Assembly (NCBI GenBank): GCA_015501585.1
Contig: JADNRY010000122.1
Span: 119,540 to 183,539, forward strand
Length of the DNA: 64,000 bases
Reading direction: 5' to 3'
Source: Rhodocollybia butyracea
Taxonomy: Eukaryota > Basidiomycota > Agaricomycetes > Agaricales > Omphalotaceae
Under the pieces are notes generated by a model. The model worked only from the letters and a program-made list of their open reading frames with translations, was not told the DNA's origin and searched no databases. The first letter of the stretch is position 1; each line of letters opens with the position of its first letter. Of the stretch, positions 46,463 through 59,200 are shown one piece after another. A program made the position numbers and the translations under genes.

Positions 46463-47085
46463 TTATTTTTTGATACCTTCCTTCTGTCTTTGTCCTTGTT
46501 GTCTGTACATCTTTACCTCCTCTTCTCTCAACAGAAGTGGTTCCTCCAGTGTTAATTTTTTCTTTCTTTTCTCTTTTGTTATCTCCTCATCTTCCACTTC
46601 TTCTATTGTTGGAACTGATCCATACTTACGGAATTTTTCCTTTGTCTGGGGTGTTGGTACCTTAGGGGTATTACCCTCAGGTCTGTCCTTCACTCTGGCT
46701 CCTGAAAGTTGAACTCCTTTTTCAAATGATATTTTTAGGTTCTTCCAGTCAATTAAAGGATTCCATTCTCGCAACCATGGCAGCCCAAGCACAATGGGAG
46801 TGTCTGGATGAAGCTTAGTTACTAAAAAGGTAACATGTTGTACCTCTCCATTCTCTAATACAATGTTAGTTTTGAATTTATGTGTGATATTACCTGCAGA
46901 GGTATATTCCCCATCAAACAGCTTCAGCGGGATTGGAATTCCCAGCTGTTCCATTTTTTCTGGGTGGCTGTTTGCTAAGGCTATATCTATGAATGCTCTT
47001 GATGCTCCTGAATCTATCAAGGCGAAATAAAAAGGTGAGTGTATCTGTTCAATTTTTACTGGTAAAATAAAAGCATCCTCGGATC
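46463..47085 (-). pseudogene. Gypsy retrotransposon protease (retropepsin) region
   Basis: The minus frame reads HSPFYFALIDSGASRAFID, the aspartic protease active-site D-S-G motif. It continues GIPIPLKLFDGE and PIVLGLPWLREWNPLIDWKN, the second conserved block of Ty3/gypsy retropepsins. A charged Glu/Lys-rich stretch then runs to a stop at 46,463. Reverse transcriptase, RNase H and integrase should follow at lower coordinates but are absent: the sequence changes to the dispersed repeat. The protease would process the element's own polyprotein. Confidence 0.75.
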
Positions 47086-47187
47086 ATGAATTAATTACAA
47101 CACTTTCCACCCTATTGGCTCTCAAAAATTCGGGATCATTGGAATCACTCCGACTTGTAAGCTCCAGAGGCTCTGGCAAGTCGGTGT

Positions 47188-49059
47188 TCAGTTTCCCGAA
47201 CCTCCAGAATTTTTGCCAGTTTCATCTCCTAATGGCCCATTTAATACTGGGTCAGAGATATGAATTGGGTGGTCGAACCCTTCAATTTCTACAAATATAT
47301 TTTTGGGGTCTTGGTCATCATTGTCATAGTTGATGAATGCGGCTCTGCCTATAGCTGTATTTCTATTTTTTCCACCTCGGGGATCATCGACATGGTCAAA
47401 ATATTTATGTTCCGGGCTTTTACATAGTGCGCATACACCATCTTTCCAATGCTGATTCCATACTTCAGTTGGAACCCTAGGATATTCACTCCTTGGTTTC
47501 AATTCTTCTTTCACTCCCCTTACTACCTCCTCACTTATCTCCTCACTTGTACTTATTTCCTCTTACATTGCACACCATCCGGTAGCCTGATTATCCCTCT
47601 GATAATTTCCACTCCGGTTCCCAGGGCTAGGTCCAGCATTCCGAGATCCTGATCCCTGACCTGTAGGATGAGTGGTATTACCTGAGTTAGTGCTTACCAT
47701 TTGGTCATTCCTTCTTGGAAAGGTTGATCCCACAGAGAGACCCATATTCTCTAACACTGTCCACTGCCATCAAGTGATCTGTCAGTTCTTCATAAGTGTT
47801 TGGTAGACCTCCACTTCTGTTGGTCAGTTTCTCACAAAGATCTGATCTGATCTGCTTTATTAAGCGGAATCTCATGGCAGCATCATTGTATTCACATTTA
47901 GTGCTGAACTCCTCAAACTGTATGATATAATCTCCAAAGGGTTCATTTGTGCATTGGTACGTCTTGTCCAATTTGGATTGTGCCATTAATACTTCGTCAT
48001 ATAAACCAAATCATTTACTAAAGGCTAATACAAAATGATCCCAGAATAGCAGTTCTGGTACATTGTTGCCTTGCTCCTCCAGCCGCATTAAATTCTGGTA
48101 AAACATATATATACTATCTCGTCAATTCCTGTACTTACAGACTCTGACCTAAGTTGTTCAGCTAAAGGAAGATTTAATACAGGTTGAACCTGTTGTGAAT
48201 GGCTACCCCCGGAACTAGAATGAGAATTTGTTCTTGGTCTACCTGGTAGCTCATAAAATCCTTGTAATTCAGGGCGGTTAGCATATTCAGTAAGTCTCAT
48301 AACCTCATCCCTAATTCCCCTCCTCTCTAATGCTAATGCAACTTCAGAGTCTAAGTTGTTGGGATTTGCGGTGGTGATTAATAAAAATCTAAGGATCCAC
48401 CCTTCTACTGAATTGTCACCATTCTGTGATGGTATTCCGATTCGATGAAGTAATTCCCTACAACTTTCACCTAAAGCAACTAACTGATCTTGATGAACCC
48501 GTGGGTCCCACTATTGAGTTAAGAGACGGAAAATGTTCCGAGTCTCCTGTTCAAATTGGTAACAGAGTCACGGACTGTTGTTCAGCTGATGTGTGATAAA
48601 TTAAATTTGGGCTACCACTGTGCTCTGGTAGCTCACCATACCCTTCCAACTCTTCTGTCAATCTATCCAATCTACTTGGACCCATATCTACAGGTGATCT
48701 TGGACCATGAGTGCTAGCATAATGCCATCCCTCAGTTGCCAAGTTAGTTCTTGGTCTCACAGGTGAAGGTGTCCAATTAGACTGCATTGAATTAGTAGGA
48801 CGAGCACAGGGGTAGATGCGGGACATCTTGGAACATGTGACGGACTATTTGGGTATGCATTACCAGGCATAGCACCTAGTGTTCTTGCTCCCTCTGGAAA
48901 AGAAGGTTGACTGGGTGCTTGGTTATAATTGTTAATAGAATTACTATCATTTGCCATAAGATGATTTGAACCAGGGGTACGAGTGTAAAAAGAAGCTTGG
49001 GTATCTGTGGTATTTCACTTGTTAGTATTACTTGCACCAGTAACAGTTCTAGTAGACAT
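47188..49059 (-). pseudogene. Gypsy retrotransposon gag region
   Basis: Reading from 49,059 (first codons MSTRTVTGASNTNK, then a stop), the frame changes repeatedly: a disordered N-terminus (NNYNQAPSQPSFPEGARTLG); a capsid-like core near 47,705-47,986 (QCTNEPFGDYIIQFEEFSTK, FRLIKQIRSDLCEKLTNR); a Gly/Asn/Ser-rich linker; and a zinc-knuckle-like CALCKSPEHKYFDH near 47,410. Stops and frameshifts separate these, so it is dead. Order and strand agree with the protease below and the LTR above. Confidence 0.7.
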
Positions 49060-49084
49060 TTTCTAGTCACAGCTGTAGTCTCTA

Positions 49085-49670
49085 TATTATGTCAAGTCTC
49101 GAACAAAGAGGCTTGTTAACCAGTCATATTTAATTAATACTTCCAATCTAACAGATTCAGGGGCTGCTCGGTAGACAATGCTTACAAGAACTTAAACGTT
49201 ACGGTGTTTTGGGGGTATCTTTGTATAGAGTTGGTGTGCACTATATGGGTATTGGTGACAATAAGCGTCGGGAATATGTACCTTCAATATCCTTGATATT
49301 AAAGTGAGTCTTGCTGTATTCACTCAGTAGATAATTCCTCAGGTGTTGTTCACACAAAGAATTGAGATAACAAGTGTAATTCTTGTAGGTACTGGGTTAC
49401 AAAATATAGACACTAAAGAAAAAGGGTGTATTGATAATTCCCTCCTTTTATAGTCTTTTACATTGGAGATCATTAAGTAATTAAATATATATAGTACATG
49501 TGTTATCCTCAAGGCAAACCATGGTTTGTACAGGTAAGCCTTCCTAAGTCAGATAATGACTCGATGTAAGTCATTTAAATAGTCACATGGTCAGGCAGGC
49601 CATATCCGCATGTTCCGCTGATCTGGTTTGTCAAGTCATTCCAAGTCATTGATATGCTAACTCAGGGCTG
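49085..49670 (-). mobile_element. 5' LTR of the truncated gypsy element
   Basis: It is a reverse complement of 50,713-51,290 with scattered differences. In minus orientation it has 'gacttacatcgagtcat' repeats, a TATA-like 'gactataaaaggaggg', and ends 'cgagacttgacata' next to the gag start. The 3' LTR is not in the window. Confidence 0.7.
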
Positions 49671-49689
49671 CACACAAAAGTGAGTGAAA

Positions 49690-50170
49690 GACTAAGTCCA
49701 ACAAACACCAACACACACACACACTAAGAATCAACACAAGTTCGGAGGGGTGCACAAAAAGATATATAATTCAAAGTACAATCAACTGTAATAGATTTTC
49801 TTTCACAAGTTCCATTGAACTTGGGTGTGTTCTGTTCTTTGGACCTAATAATTTTACTTTGAAAGACTCCTAGTAGCTTTACTTATATTACTTCTTTCTT
49901 TAATACAAGTCTAATTGCCTAATACTGTCTTTCTTTTTCTGTTACTAAATCTGACTTCAAAACAAAACACTAGAGGCACCCTGAGTGCTACTAGCTGAGA
50001 CTGTGAGCCAAAGCCAGAAGTGGGGGGGTAAGAAGGCTTTTTTCATTTTGTGTAGGGACACTCCTTATATTCTAAATCTGATCATGTACAATTATCACAG
50101 CATAAATACTCCATATGAGCTGTGCAGGAGTACATATGCTCTTGTTATTCAATAAATAGCTCATGAAATA
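49690..50170 (-). mobile_element. LTR-like segment related to 12,700-13,385
   Basis: Minus orientation shows a TATA-like 'gaatataagg', then 'cttcttaccccccc', AT-rich DNA, and a terminal GTGTGTGTGTG tract: the same layout as the segment at 12.7-13.4 kb. It lies between the two inverted LTRs. Confidence 0.3.
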
Positions 50171-50712
50171 TTTATTTCACATGCTGTCTTAAATCTGCGG
50201 GACGCCGCGGCATGATCTCGGCATGATCCCGGAACCTCGGCACATCAATCTCCTCACATCAATCTCCTTGGGGTCGGCAATACATTAATCTCCTCACATC
50301 AATTTCTGATGGGAAGTCCCGCTTGGACCGTTTAACGTTGATACTTGTTCTTTCTTCTATAAATCTATTTGTAAGTCTTCTAGTTGCAATAAGATATCTT
50401 AGGATCGCTTCAACAGTCTGAGTATTAGTCTTTATTTGTGGTGGGTTTCAGTATTCTTGTACTATCATTGATTACAACTGTGTTCTGTTGCCGAGACTCA
50501 GTTTTGATGTCATCAGCAATTAACATCTGTGTGTTTTAGTGATACCGTGCGGTAACGGCAGATTTCTAGAATACTTTGTATAGCACATGAGCTCAATTGT
50601 AAGGTATCAAACCACTTGGCAACAATAATAATAGAAGAGACACTGCTAAAAACTATTAAAGAACCATGATTGCTATACTGTAATTATACTACTTGTTATT
50701 TTATTGTAGCCT
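50171..50712. other. Spacer with short 'cacatcaatctcct' repeats
   Basis: Around 50,240-50,310 'cacatcaatctcct' occurs four times with small changes. Nothing else is recognised. Confidence 0.5.
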
Positions 50713-51290
50713 CGAGTGTTGCCTGACATTCTGAATGACTCAGAATGACTCGACAGTCCGGATTACTGGAAACATGTGGCTACTTAAATGACTTGCACTG
50801 AGTCATTGCCATACTTATTCAGGAAAGCTTACCTGTACAAACCACGGGTTGCCTTGAGGTTAACACATGTACTTATATATTTAATTACTTAATGGTTTCC
50901 CATGTAAAAGACTATAAAAAGGGGGGTAAATACCGATACACCCTTTTTCTTTAGTCTCTATATTTTGTAACCCAGTACCTACAAGAATTACACTTGTTAT
51001 CTCAATTCTTTGTGTGAACAACACCTGAGGAATTATCTACTGAGTGAATACAGCAAGACTCACTTTAATATCAAGGATATTGAAGGTACATATTCCCGAC
51101 GCTTATTGTCACCAATACCCGTATAGTGCACGCCAACTCTATACAGAGATACCCCCAAAACACCGTAACATTTAGGTTCTTGTAAGCATTATCTACCGAG
51201 CAGCCCCCAAATCTGTTAGATTGGAAGTATTAGCTAAATACGACTGGTTAACAAGCCTCTTTGTTTGAGACTTGACATCAATGCAGTCAG
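50713..51290 (+). mobile_element. Solo or orphan LTR, inverted relative to the gypsy element's LTR
   Basis: It has the same family features as 49,085-49,670 in plus orientation: 'gagtcattgccatact', TATA-like 'gactataaaaagggg', and a 3' end 'tttgagacttgacat'. No gag frame follows it. Confidence 0.7.
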
Positions 51291-51359
51291 ATTTGATGCC
51301 GAAAATGTGCATACATTGCGTGTTTATGCCCAAATAATTATGGGTTAAGACACAGTAAC

Positions 51360-52135
51360 TTAACAATTAACAAGTATACAATGTAATATATGTGGATTTA
51401 GGAGTGTTCCCTTTGTTACTTTTGGCCTGAATTGGTTTGATACCTTACACTCAGCTGGTACATCTTTATCAAAGATAGGTGCCATTTTCGAGACCTTTGG
51501 TAATTCCTTAGAATTAAACAGTAGCAATTGCTCCAGGGTCAGACGGCCCAATACACCGCCAAAGAGGCTAGTTCCATCATCTGGTGGTGCCAGTTGCAGA
51601 TTTTGATCTGCAGGGGCAAAATCTCCCATGTTTGCATATTTCTCTTGGTATTCAAGTTAGGGGTTTGATCAACTTGTGAACTAATCAATCTAAATGTTGA
51701 GGCAATAGGCTGAGATGGCAAAGCTAGATCTACTTTGTCTTCCTCAGGAATTGCTTCTTGCTGTGTAGCTCTTGTTGCGGATCTAGTTACTCAGGCTGGA
51801 GCATCTCAGGTAACTGGTTTAGCAATAGGTTTGGGCTTAACAGTTTTCGGAGGTTTTGCTGGTTGGGTAGGAGCTTTCCCTTTCTTAGTTCAAACCCCGA
51901 TGGGTTTTGACCCTTTAGTCTGTGGTGTTAAAGAACCAGGTTTCTTTATAACAAAAGGAGGAAGCCGTTTGGAAGCCTTTCCTTTTGCTTTAGGTAACTG
52001 AGTCTTAGGTGCTCGTTTAGATGCAGTAGATGGTCCTGCAACAGGCTCTTTGTCAATCTCGGATAGACTGGATTCTGAACCTGAGAGCTTTTGATCTTCT
52101 TCTGAATTGCTAATTTTGTAGGCTAGCTGACTCAA
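51360..52135 (-). pseudogene. Unrecognised disordered protein remnant
   Basis: From 52,135 the minus strand reads an acidic/serine start (NSEEDQKLSGSESSLSEIDK), then Lys/Pro-rich sequence (KGKAPTQPAKPPKTVKPKPI after a stop). It ends with GRLTLEQLLLFNSKELPKVS near 51,510. At least three frame changes are needed. No known domain is seen; a retroelement gag or a captured host gene is possible. Confidence 0.3.
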
Positions 52136-52139
52136 GTAA

Positions 52140-53437
52140 GTGAAGAAGAGGTTTACAATCCCAATTAATAGGCTTGTAGATAAATCTGAATTATAATGTG
52201 TCCACCCTCGCGGTGGGCTCCAGATAATTGGTCTAGTATGTACTGGTCTTTAAAATGCATTACAAAACAACTGTAACAACTAATGAACAATACCGCACTA
52301 AAACAGACTATCAAATTTAGGAGCGAGGTTGAGTTGTCAGAGATTCCTCTGGGATAACAATAAGATTGGATTAAGCTAGCTAACTCAAACTCCAGTACTG
52401 AGTATAGGGCTAGCGTGGTGACTATATCAAATAAGCTCTACAGACAGAGCTAGCTCTCTAAGTCAAAGTGGGGATGCAAACAAATGAAATAAGAATACTC
52501 CCAGGCAAACTCTGGTTCAGGCTAGTCTTCAAACTACAAAGCTTTGAAACACTCCTGGGCAAACTATGGCACCAGCTAGCAGATTGCCATAAAGTCCCTA
52601 ACCAAACTCTGGGTTAAGCTACTAAACTGAAGGTAATACAAAGGGGGGGCCAAATATTGAACCTGTGATATCGGGTCAATTTTTTTTCAAGCCATCACTG
52701 TGGACACCAACCGACCAAGCGCTTACGTAAATTTCCTTTTTAGTAATATCAAAGCTGGAAAAAATCATCATCTCTCCCTTCATTCTTCTCCCTATGCTAT
52801 ATTGGGCAATCTTCTAGGCATTACTTGTACAGTGTAACTTTACAAGACATTCTTTATACCAAGGCCCAGTTGAAATCATGTTTATGATTATCTTTGTAGT
52901 TACTCAGACCGCAAAACCGGCTGCCCAAGGCACAACAAAAGAGCCCTGTGCATGGTAGACTGCCAATGGCAGATCGTCAAAATATGTGAAAGTATGCTGG
53001 CTGTTGGCCAGTATACAATATTACTCAATGGTGGCGCACACAGTCCTACAATTACCGCTCAAACACAGCCCATAAACTTGAACTGGCTCAAACTGTGCCA
53101 ACTAGCAACAATCTGGTAGGGTATTGGCTCCGAAATGCTTAAAAATGTGACTAAATATGGCAAAAACTAGCCCAAAAAACATCCCTATAAAGATTTTGTA
53201 AGGCCCTGACCAACAGACCAACCAACCAACCCAATGTAACTGCATCACGGCCCGGCCCCCCTTGTACAAAACTACCAGGAACTTGTATCACACTCTTAGT
53301 GGCTCACTAAATTTTCAGCTAGCTAAGGAACCCTCACTCTGGAGACAAATAATCCCTTACTAGAAACCATCCCCTCTATATCAGGAAAAGTACATAATGC
53401 CCAGGCAAACTTAGAATATCCTGAGGCAACCCAGGAA
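52140..53437. other. Spacer, partly a copy of the dispersed repeat
   Basis: The part at 52,255-52,385 is the reverse complement of 45,310-45,420. The rest to 53,437 shows no gene or clear repeat. Confidence 0.5.
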
Positions 53438-53752
53438 TTATCCAAATTCCCAGGCTGCCTCAGTGTCTCTCAAAGGCTCTGGTTGACCCCAGTCACCAGG
53501 GAAACCCAGGTTTGAGGCCATATCCTGGGTTTCCTCAGTCATCTTTGGGTTGTCCTCAGGTTTCCCTGGGTTGCCCTGGCTGTCCCTGAGTGTCCCTGAG
53601 GTTGGGCTGTCCTCAGGCTGACCTGGGTTGCCCTGGCTATCCCTGAGTGTCCCTGAGGTTACAATTATAAAATCACTAAGAAGTTGACAGTCTGAAGTAT
53701 GGCTCGTTTGTGGGGGTGGCTCCTTTTGACTGGTCATTTTGAGTGAAGTCAA
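53438..53752 (-). repeat. Open frame made of a 54-base repeat
   Basis: A 104-codon minus frame contains TSGTLRDSQGNPGQPEDSP followed by TSGTLRDSQGNPGKPEDNP, an 18-residue repeat, then less regular DWGQPEPLRDTE. The DNA is a 'ccctgagtgtccctgaggtt' tandem repeat. Coding status is doubtful. Confidence 0.4.
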
Positions 53753-53829
53753 AAATGTAAAGTCGAAAATGACTCCACCTGACTGGAGTCATTTTTGACA
53801 TATAAATACAAGGCTCATTTTCGGCTCAT

Positions 53830-54950
53830 TTTCGCCACCTCCTCCCTTTACCCCAGACCCAAAAATAAGTTTGATTCATATCTCCACCAGTTTTCACTCA
53901 ATTTTGACACACAGGGGGCATTGACCAAGGCACCTGAAAATCAGATGCTTTAATAGCATCCCAATAGGCACCTTGAACGGCATCTCAAAATCACACATTG
54001 GCCCTGCTTTGCCTTGTCACAGTTTTATATAGAGTACCTGAATCAATGGCTAGTCATTTCTTTAACAAGTCTCAAAGGTCTTTGAGGTAGAGACAAAGGG
54101 ATTAAATACAGAATTTTGTTTCTCCTTCAAAGACCTTTGTGACTTACTGAAGGAACAAATGCCCATTAATATAGATCTCTATACAAAAGTGTGACAAGCT
54201 TAATGTAAAATCCTCAGATGCCATTCGAGGTGCCCATTGAAAGCCAATCGAGATGATATTAAAGCATCTAACTTTCAGATGCTTTGGTCAATGCCCCAGT
54301 GACAATATAGGGTGCGTCTAGAATTGTTCATGGGTTGTCTCTATACTATATAAGTTTCAGGACATCATTTTGTATTTTTGTTACTACCTCCTCCTCACTC
54401 AAGCCCTAATCTGAGTTTTACTCATGACTCCATCATTTCTGACTCGATTTTTCCGTTTTAGGTTGCATTTAGAATTGTTGATTGCCGTATCCATGCTTCG
54501 TAAGTTTCAGGGCATCATTTTGTATTTTTGTTACCTCCTCCTCAGTGTCCTCACCCAAGCCCTAAAGTGAGTTTTACTCATATCTCCATCATTTCTGACT
54601 TGATTTCCCTGTTTTAGGTTGCATTTAGAATCGTCAATTGCTGTATCCATGTTTCGTAAGTTTCAGGGCATCATTTTGTATTTTGTTACTACCTCCTCCT
54701 CCTCACCCAAGCCCTAAAGTGAGTTTTACTCATATTTCCATCATTTCTGACTCAATTTTTCCGTTTTAGGGCGCATTTTAAATCGTCTAGGATTGTCTCT
54801 ATGCTTCGTAAGTTTCTAGTCATTATTCCCCATGTTAATTACCTCCTCCTCCTCCTCCTCCTCACAGGCCCAAAAGCAAGTTTTATTCATATCTCCATCA
54901 GTTCTTACTCAATTTTGAAGATTCAGGGCATGTTTAGAATTGTTTAGAAT
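53830..54950. repeat. 154-bp satellite, four units plus a split fifth
   Basis: The landmark 'gcatttagaatt' or a variant starts at 54,314, 54,465, 54,621, 54,771 and 54,928, giving unit lengths of 151, 156, 150 and 157. Each unit holds 'cgtaagtttcagggcatcat', an expandable (ctc)n or (cct)n tract, and 'gttttactcatatctccatc'. A further unit begins at about 53,830 and is interrupted by a small element. Confidence 0.85.
53910..54301. mobile_element. 392-bp MITE with CACTG-type ends inside the satellite
   Basis: The left end is 'cacagggggcattgaccaag' and the right end, reversed, 'cactggggcattgaccaaag'. Similarity continues through 'cagatgctttaata'. Flanking 'aca' occurs at 53,907-53,909 and 54,302-54,304, a 3-bp duplication as expected for CACTA-type elements. 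No coding capacity. Confidence 0.75.
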
Positions 54951-56275
54951 AGTCTATCAGTCGTCTCTATGCTCCATATGTTTCTGGTTACCATCCCCCT
55001 CCTTCCCTTGCAGTTGATTACTGTACATTAAAGTTAGTAGTGTAATATGTAATATGTTGCTAAATCCATATACAAATGATTTTCTGCTTCTCTTTGATAA
55101 ATGCATGGAACAGTCCCATAATACTGATTTCTGAACTGGTGCTTTTTGCTTCAGAAGTTCTGGGCAGACCCCAGGGAGCCCCAGAAACATTTAGGGACAT
55201 TCAGGAATCTCCAATTTAACTTGAGGCCCCCTAGGATTTGGGGGGTAGACCCTGGCCCCCTGGAAGTACCTGTGGTCTTGGGGTGCACTGGGGCCCCTGA
55301 TTAGAGGTTATCTAGTTATTGACATAGGCCAAAGTACCTGTTAGTCCATAAAGTTATAGTATACTTAATTCAGATATTACTTGCAAAACATTGAAAATCA
55401 GTATACATTAAAATAGAATACAATCTATTTGATACCATCACAAAATTTCCTAATGGAGATCCGCAGAGGTAGAAGTTAGGTGAAAAAGTGGCCTAAAATC
55501 CCCTGAGCCCTCTCTAAGAATGCCGAGTTTTACTTTCATAAGAACTCGGAATTTCACAAGTACATACAGAGATTAAATACAAGTCCAGCGAGTCAAAAAT
55601 AAGTACAATGCGTCAAGCGTTCACAGACAGAGTGAGAGCAAGAAGACAAGATTGGAATGGAGCACAAGGTAAGTAAGCAAGAATAGACCATAGCACAATA
55701 ATAAACTTTAAAGTAATGGTGAATGGGCAAGACAAAGATAGTACAACTAGTTCACATACCAGTACTTACAGTGAGAGAGAATGTTCCATAGATAGTAACA
55801 AGTGAGAAGACTGTTCTATAGTAAGAATTATGAAGATGATAGATGATGAAGTCCAACAGTATCAGTGCAGGCAAGGTCTCTGTCAGGTGGCTGCTATGGA
55901 ATGCTCTCAAAATTTCCACTCAGTTGGTCAAAGTATGTATGGGTCAGGAAAACTACAAACATGGTATGTGGATTTTGGTAATAATAAGGCATAATCAAAC
56001 TACTTAGGAGGATGGTCCATTTCATCTTTGTTCTTATGTGACATAGCTGGAGGGAGCAGATTCATGGGATATTCATATCTCTCAGGATTTTTCAATCAGG
56101 GGTGTAGAATGTCCAGGACTTCCACCAGAGGTCTGAGGGAATATTATTGGTAGATGAATATTGGTATGATCAAGGGAGATCCGAGTGTGCACTGTGGAAT
56201 CCGCACTCAGATGTCCACACTGCAGATACTAGGTAAACACTACTCAGAGGAAGTGTTAGAATTGCATAGTAAATA
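54951..56275. other. Spacer and 3' flank of NACHT-WD40 copy 3
   Basis: No gene is recognised. From about 56,130 to 56,275 the sequence resembles the 3' flank of copy 1 (reverse complement). Confidence 0.5.
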
Positions 56276-59200
56276 TTAGAGGGTAGGTTTTTTGTGGCAT
56301 CTTGCCCAATCATTACCATGTACAAAATTTTGAATATTGAGAGTGAATGTTTCATCATTTGATATAACCAACAGCAAGGGAGGCAATAGAAGTGTTTGTT
56401 GAACATGAAGAGGAATCCAAAGTAACAATTTGGAGTGGGAGCCACAAAGCCAGCCCTCATTGGTAAGGTGGAAAGTTGAAAAAGGGAGCTGTGGATATTG
56501 TAGATAATGCTCCAGGTGGGAGCACAAGGTAACCACAGATGGGGAAGGATTTGGAAGATTTTGGTGGGCTGATGAGCTTTGAATCATCAAGTGGGTGCTG
56601 GGGCCAGGAGCCAGGAGTGGTAATTCATAATGAATCTGGTTGGAGTATGAGGAGGGTTTAGTAGGCAAGATGAGGTCTATGTGTTCATTTGAAGGTTTTA
56701 AAGGCTCTGCTCCATGAATTTGCACTGATGTGTCAGAAGAGCCAGCCACAATCCTGGAGGATGCAACTGAGTTGACACATGCAGTATGACCCTCCAAGGG
56801 CTTTCCCACTGGGTTCCCACTCTCTGCATCCCAGACTCTCACTGACATGTCATCAGAGCCAGACACAATTGTTCTGCCATTGGGGGAGAATGCAACTGAC
56901 ATGACAGAGTGAGTATGACCCTCTAAGGGCTTTCCCACTGGTTTCCCACACTCTGCATCCCAGACTCTCACTGACTTGTCAAAAGAGCCGGACACAATCC
57001 TTCTGCCATCTGGGGAGAATACAACTGAGTTGACATGATGAGTATGACCCACCAAGGGCTTTCCCACTTGTTTCCCACTCTCTGCATCCCAGACTCTCAC
57101 GGTCTTGTCATGAGAGCCAGACACAATCCTTCTGCCATCTGGGGAGAAGGCAACTGACAAGACAAAGCCAAGATGACCCTTCAAGGGCTTTCCCACTGGT
57201 TTCCCATGCTCTACATCCCAGAGTCTGATGGATTTGTCAGAAGAGCCAGACACAATGCTTCTGCCATCTGGTGAGAATGCAACTGAGTGGACAGACTCAG
57301 TATGACCCTCCAAGGGCTTTCCCACTGGTTTTCCAGTCTCTGCATCCCAGACTCTTAATGATTTACGAAGAGAGCCAGACACAATCCTTCTGCCATCTGG
57401 GGATAGTGCAACTGACCAGATAGGGCCAGTATGACCCTTCAACGGCTTTCCCACTGGTTTCCCACTCTCTACATCCCAGACTCTCATAGATTTGTCCAAA
57501 GAGCCAGACACAATCCTTCTGCCATTGGGGGAGAATGCAACTGAGCTAACAGAGTCAGAATGACCCTTCAAGGGTTTCCCCACTGGTTTCCCACTCTCTG
57601 CATCCCAGACTCTGACTGAGTTGTCATAAGACCCAGATACAATCCTTCGGCCATCAGGGGAGAATACAACTGAGTTGACATAATGAGTATGACCCACCAA
57701 GGGCTTTCCCACTTGTTTCACACTCTCTGCATCCCAGACTCTCACTGACTTGTCATGAGAGCCAGACACAATCCTTCTGCCATCAGGGGAGAATGCAACT
57801 GAGCTGACAAAGTCAGTATGACCCTTCAAAGGTTTCCCTACTGGGTTCCCACTCTCTACATCCCAGACTCTCACTGACTTGTCATCAGAGCCAGACACAA
57901 TCCTTTTGCCATCTGGGGAGAATGCAACTGACCTGACAGAGCCATTATGACCCCACCAGGACTTTCCCACTGGTTTCCCACTCTCTGCATTCCAGACTCT
58001 CACTGTCCTGTCATGAGAGCCAGACACAATCCTTCTGCCATCAGGGGAGAATGCAACTGAGCTGACAAAGTCAGAATGACCCTTCAAAGGTTTCCCCACT
58101 GGTTTCCCACTCTCTGCATCCCAAACTCTCACTAACTTGTCATCAGAGCCAGACACAATCCTTCGGCCATCTGGGGAGAATGCAACTGACCTGACAGAGC
58201 CAGTATGACCCTCCAAGGGCTTTCCCACTGGTTTCCCACTCTCTACATCCCAGACTCTCACTGACTTGTCATCAGAGCCAGACACAATCCTTCCGCCATC
58301 TGGGGAGAATACAACTGAGCTGACAAAGTCAGTATGACCCTTCAACGGCTTTCCCACTGGTTTCCCACTCTCTACATCCCAGACTCTCACTGACTTGTCA
58401 TTAGAGCCAGACACAATCCTTCTGCCATCTGGGGAGAATGCAACTGAGTTGACTTGTTGGGTATGGCCCTGCAAGGGCTTTCCCACTGGTTTCCCACTCT
58501 CTGCATCCCAGACTCTCACTGAGTCATCAGAAGAGCCAGACATAATCCTTCTGCCATCTGGGGAGAATGCAACTGACAGCACTGCAGCAGTATGCCCAAG
58601 CAGTGCACTTTGCAAGTATGACCACCTTTCATTATCTCCATTACATAATGAAATATGGCCATCAAAATGTCGACCATAAACCTGTTGAAGAATTGATTCC
58701 TTCGGGATAAAAGGTATTGCAGATAGATAAAGATGTGGTGTAGAGTCTGTGATGGCCTGTCCAAATACTCTCACAAACTGTTGAGTCTCATTCAATAATG
58801 TTTTGAAACTATTGCTTTGTTCATCCTGTTACCCAGTTGTCAGCTCTGCTTTATTTACCCGCTCCTGATTCATCCTACCTGTTTTTCCATGTATTGAATG
58901 TTTGCTGCCCCTCTAGAAAAATGCTTTCTTAGAGTCTGTAATCTTGTCAATTTTGTTTGCTTTGCCTTAATACTGGTCAGCCAAAAAAAGTCTCCTCAAT
59001 ACTCCAAGCTTACATACCTTATCTCCTGACCCAATAAATTTCCTGACATTTTCAATCGCTCTAGACACCACATGTATCCTCTGCAATACACTCAAGACTT
59101 CCAACCAAAATAGAGAGGATCTGTACCAAAATTCCTCCAACAAAGTTACCACACTCTTGTCCACCTCGATTTGAGATAGATGTTCATCCCAAAAACAACT

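Noticed and set aside
46217..46712. Long hydrophobic plus-strand frames that look like membrane proteins
   Set aside because: They are antisense to the Glu/Lys-rich end of the gypsy protease region; antisense of charged codons gives Phe/Leu-rich frames.
58395..58764. Plus- and minus-strand 80-95-codon frames inside copy 3 (and similar ones in copies 1 and 2)
   Set aside because: They are alternate-frame readings of the WD40 repeat DNA, repeating with the same period.
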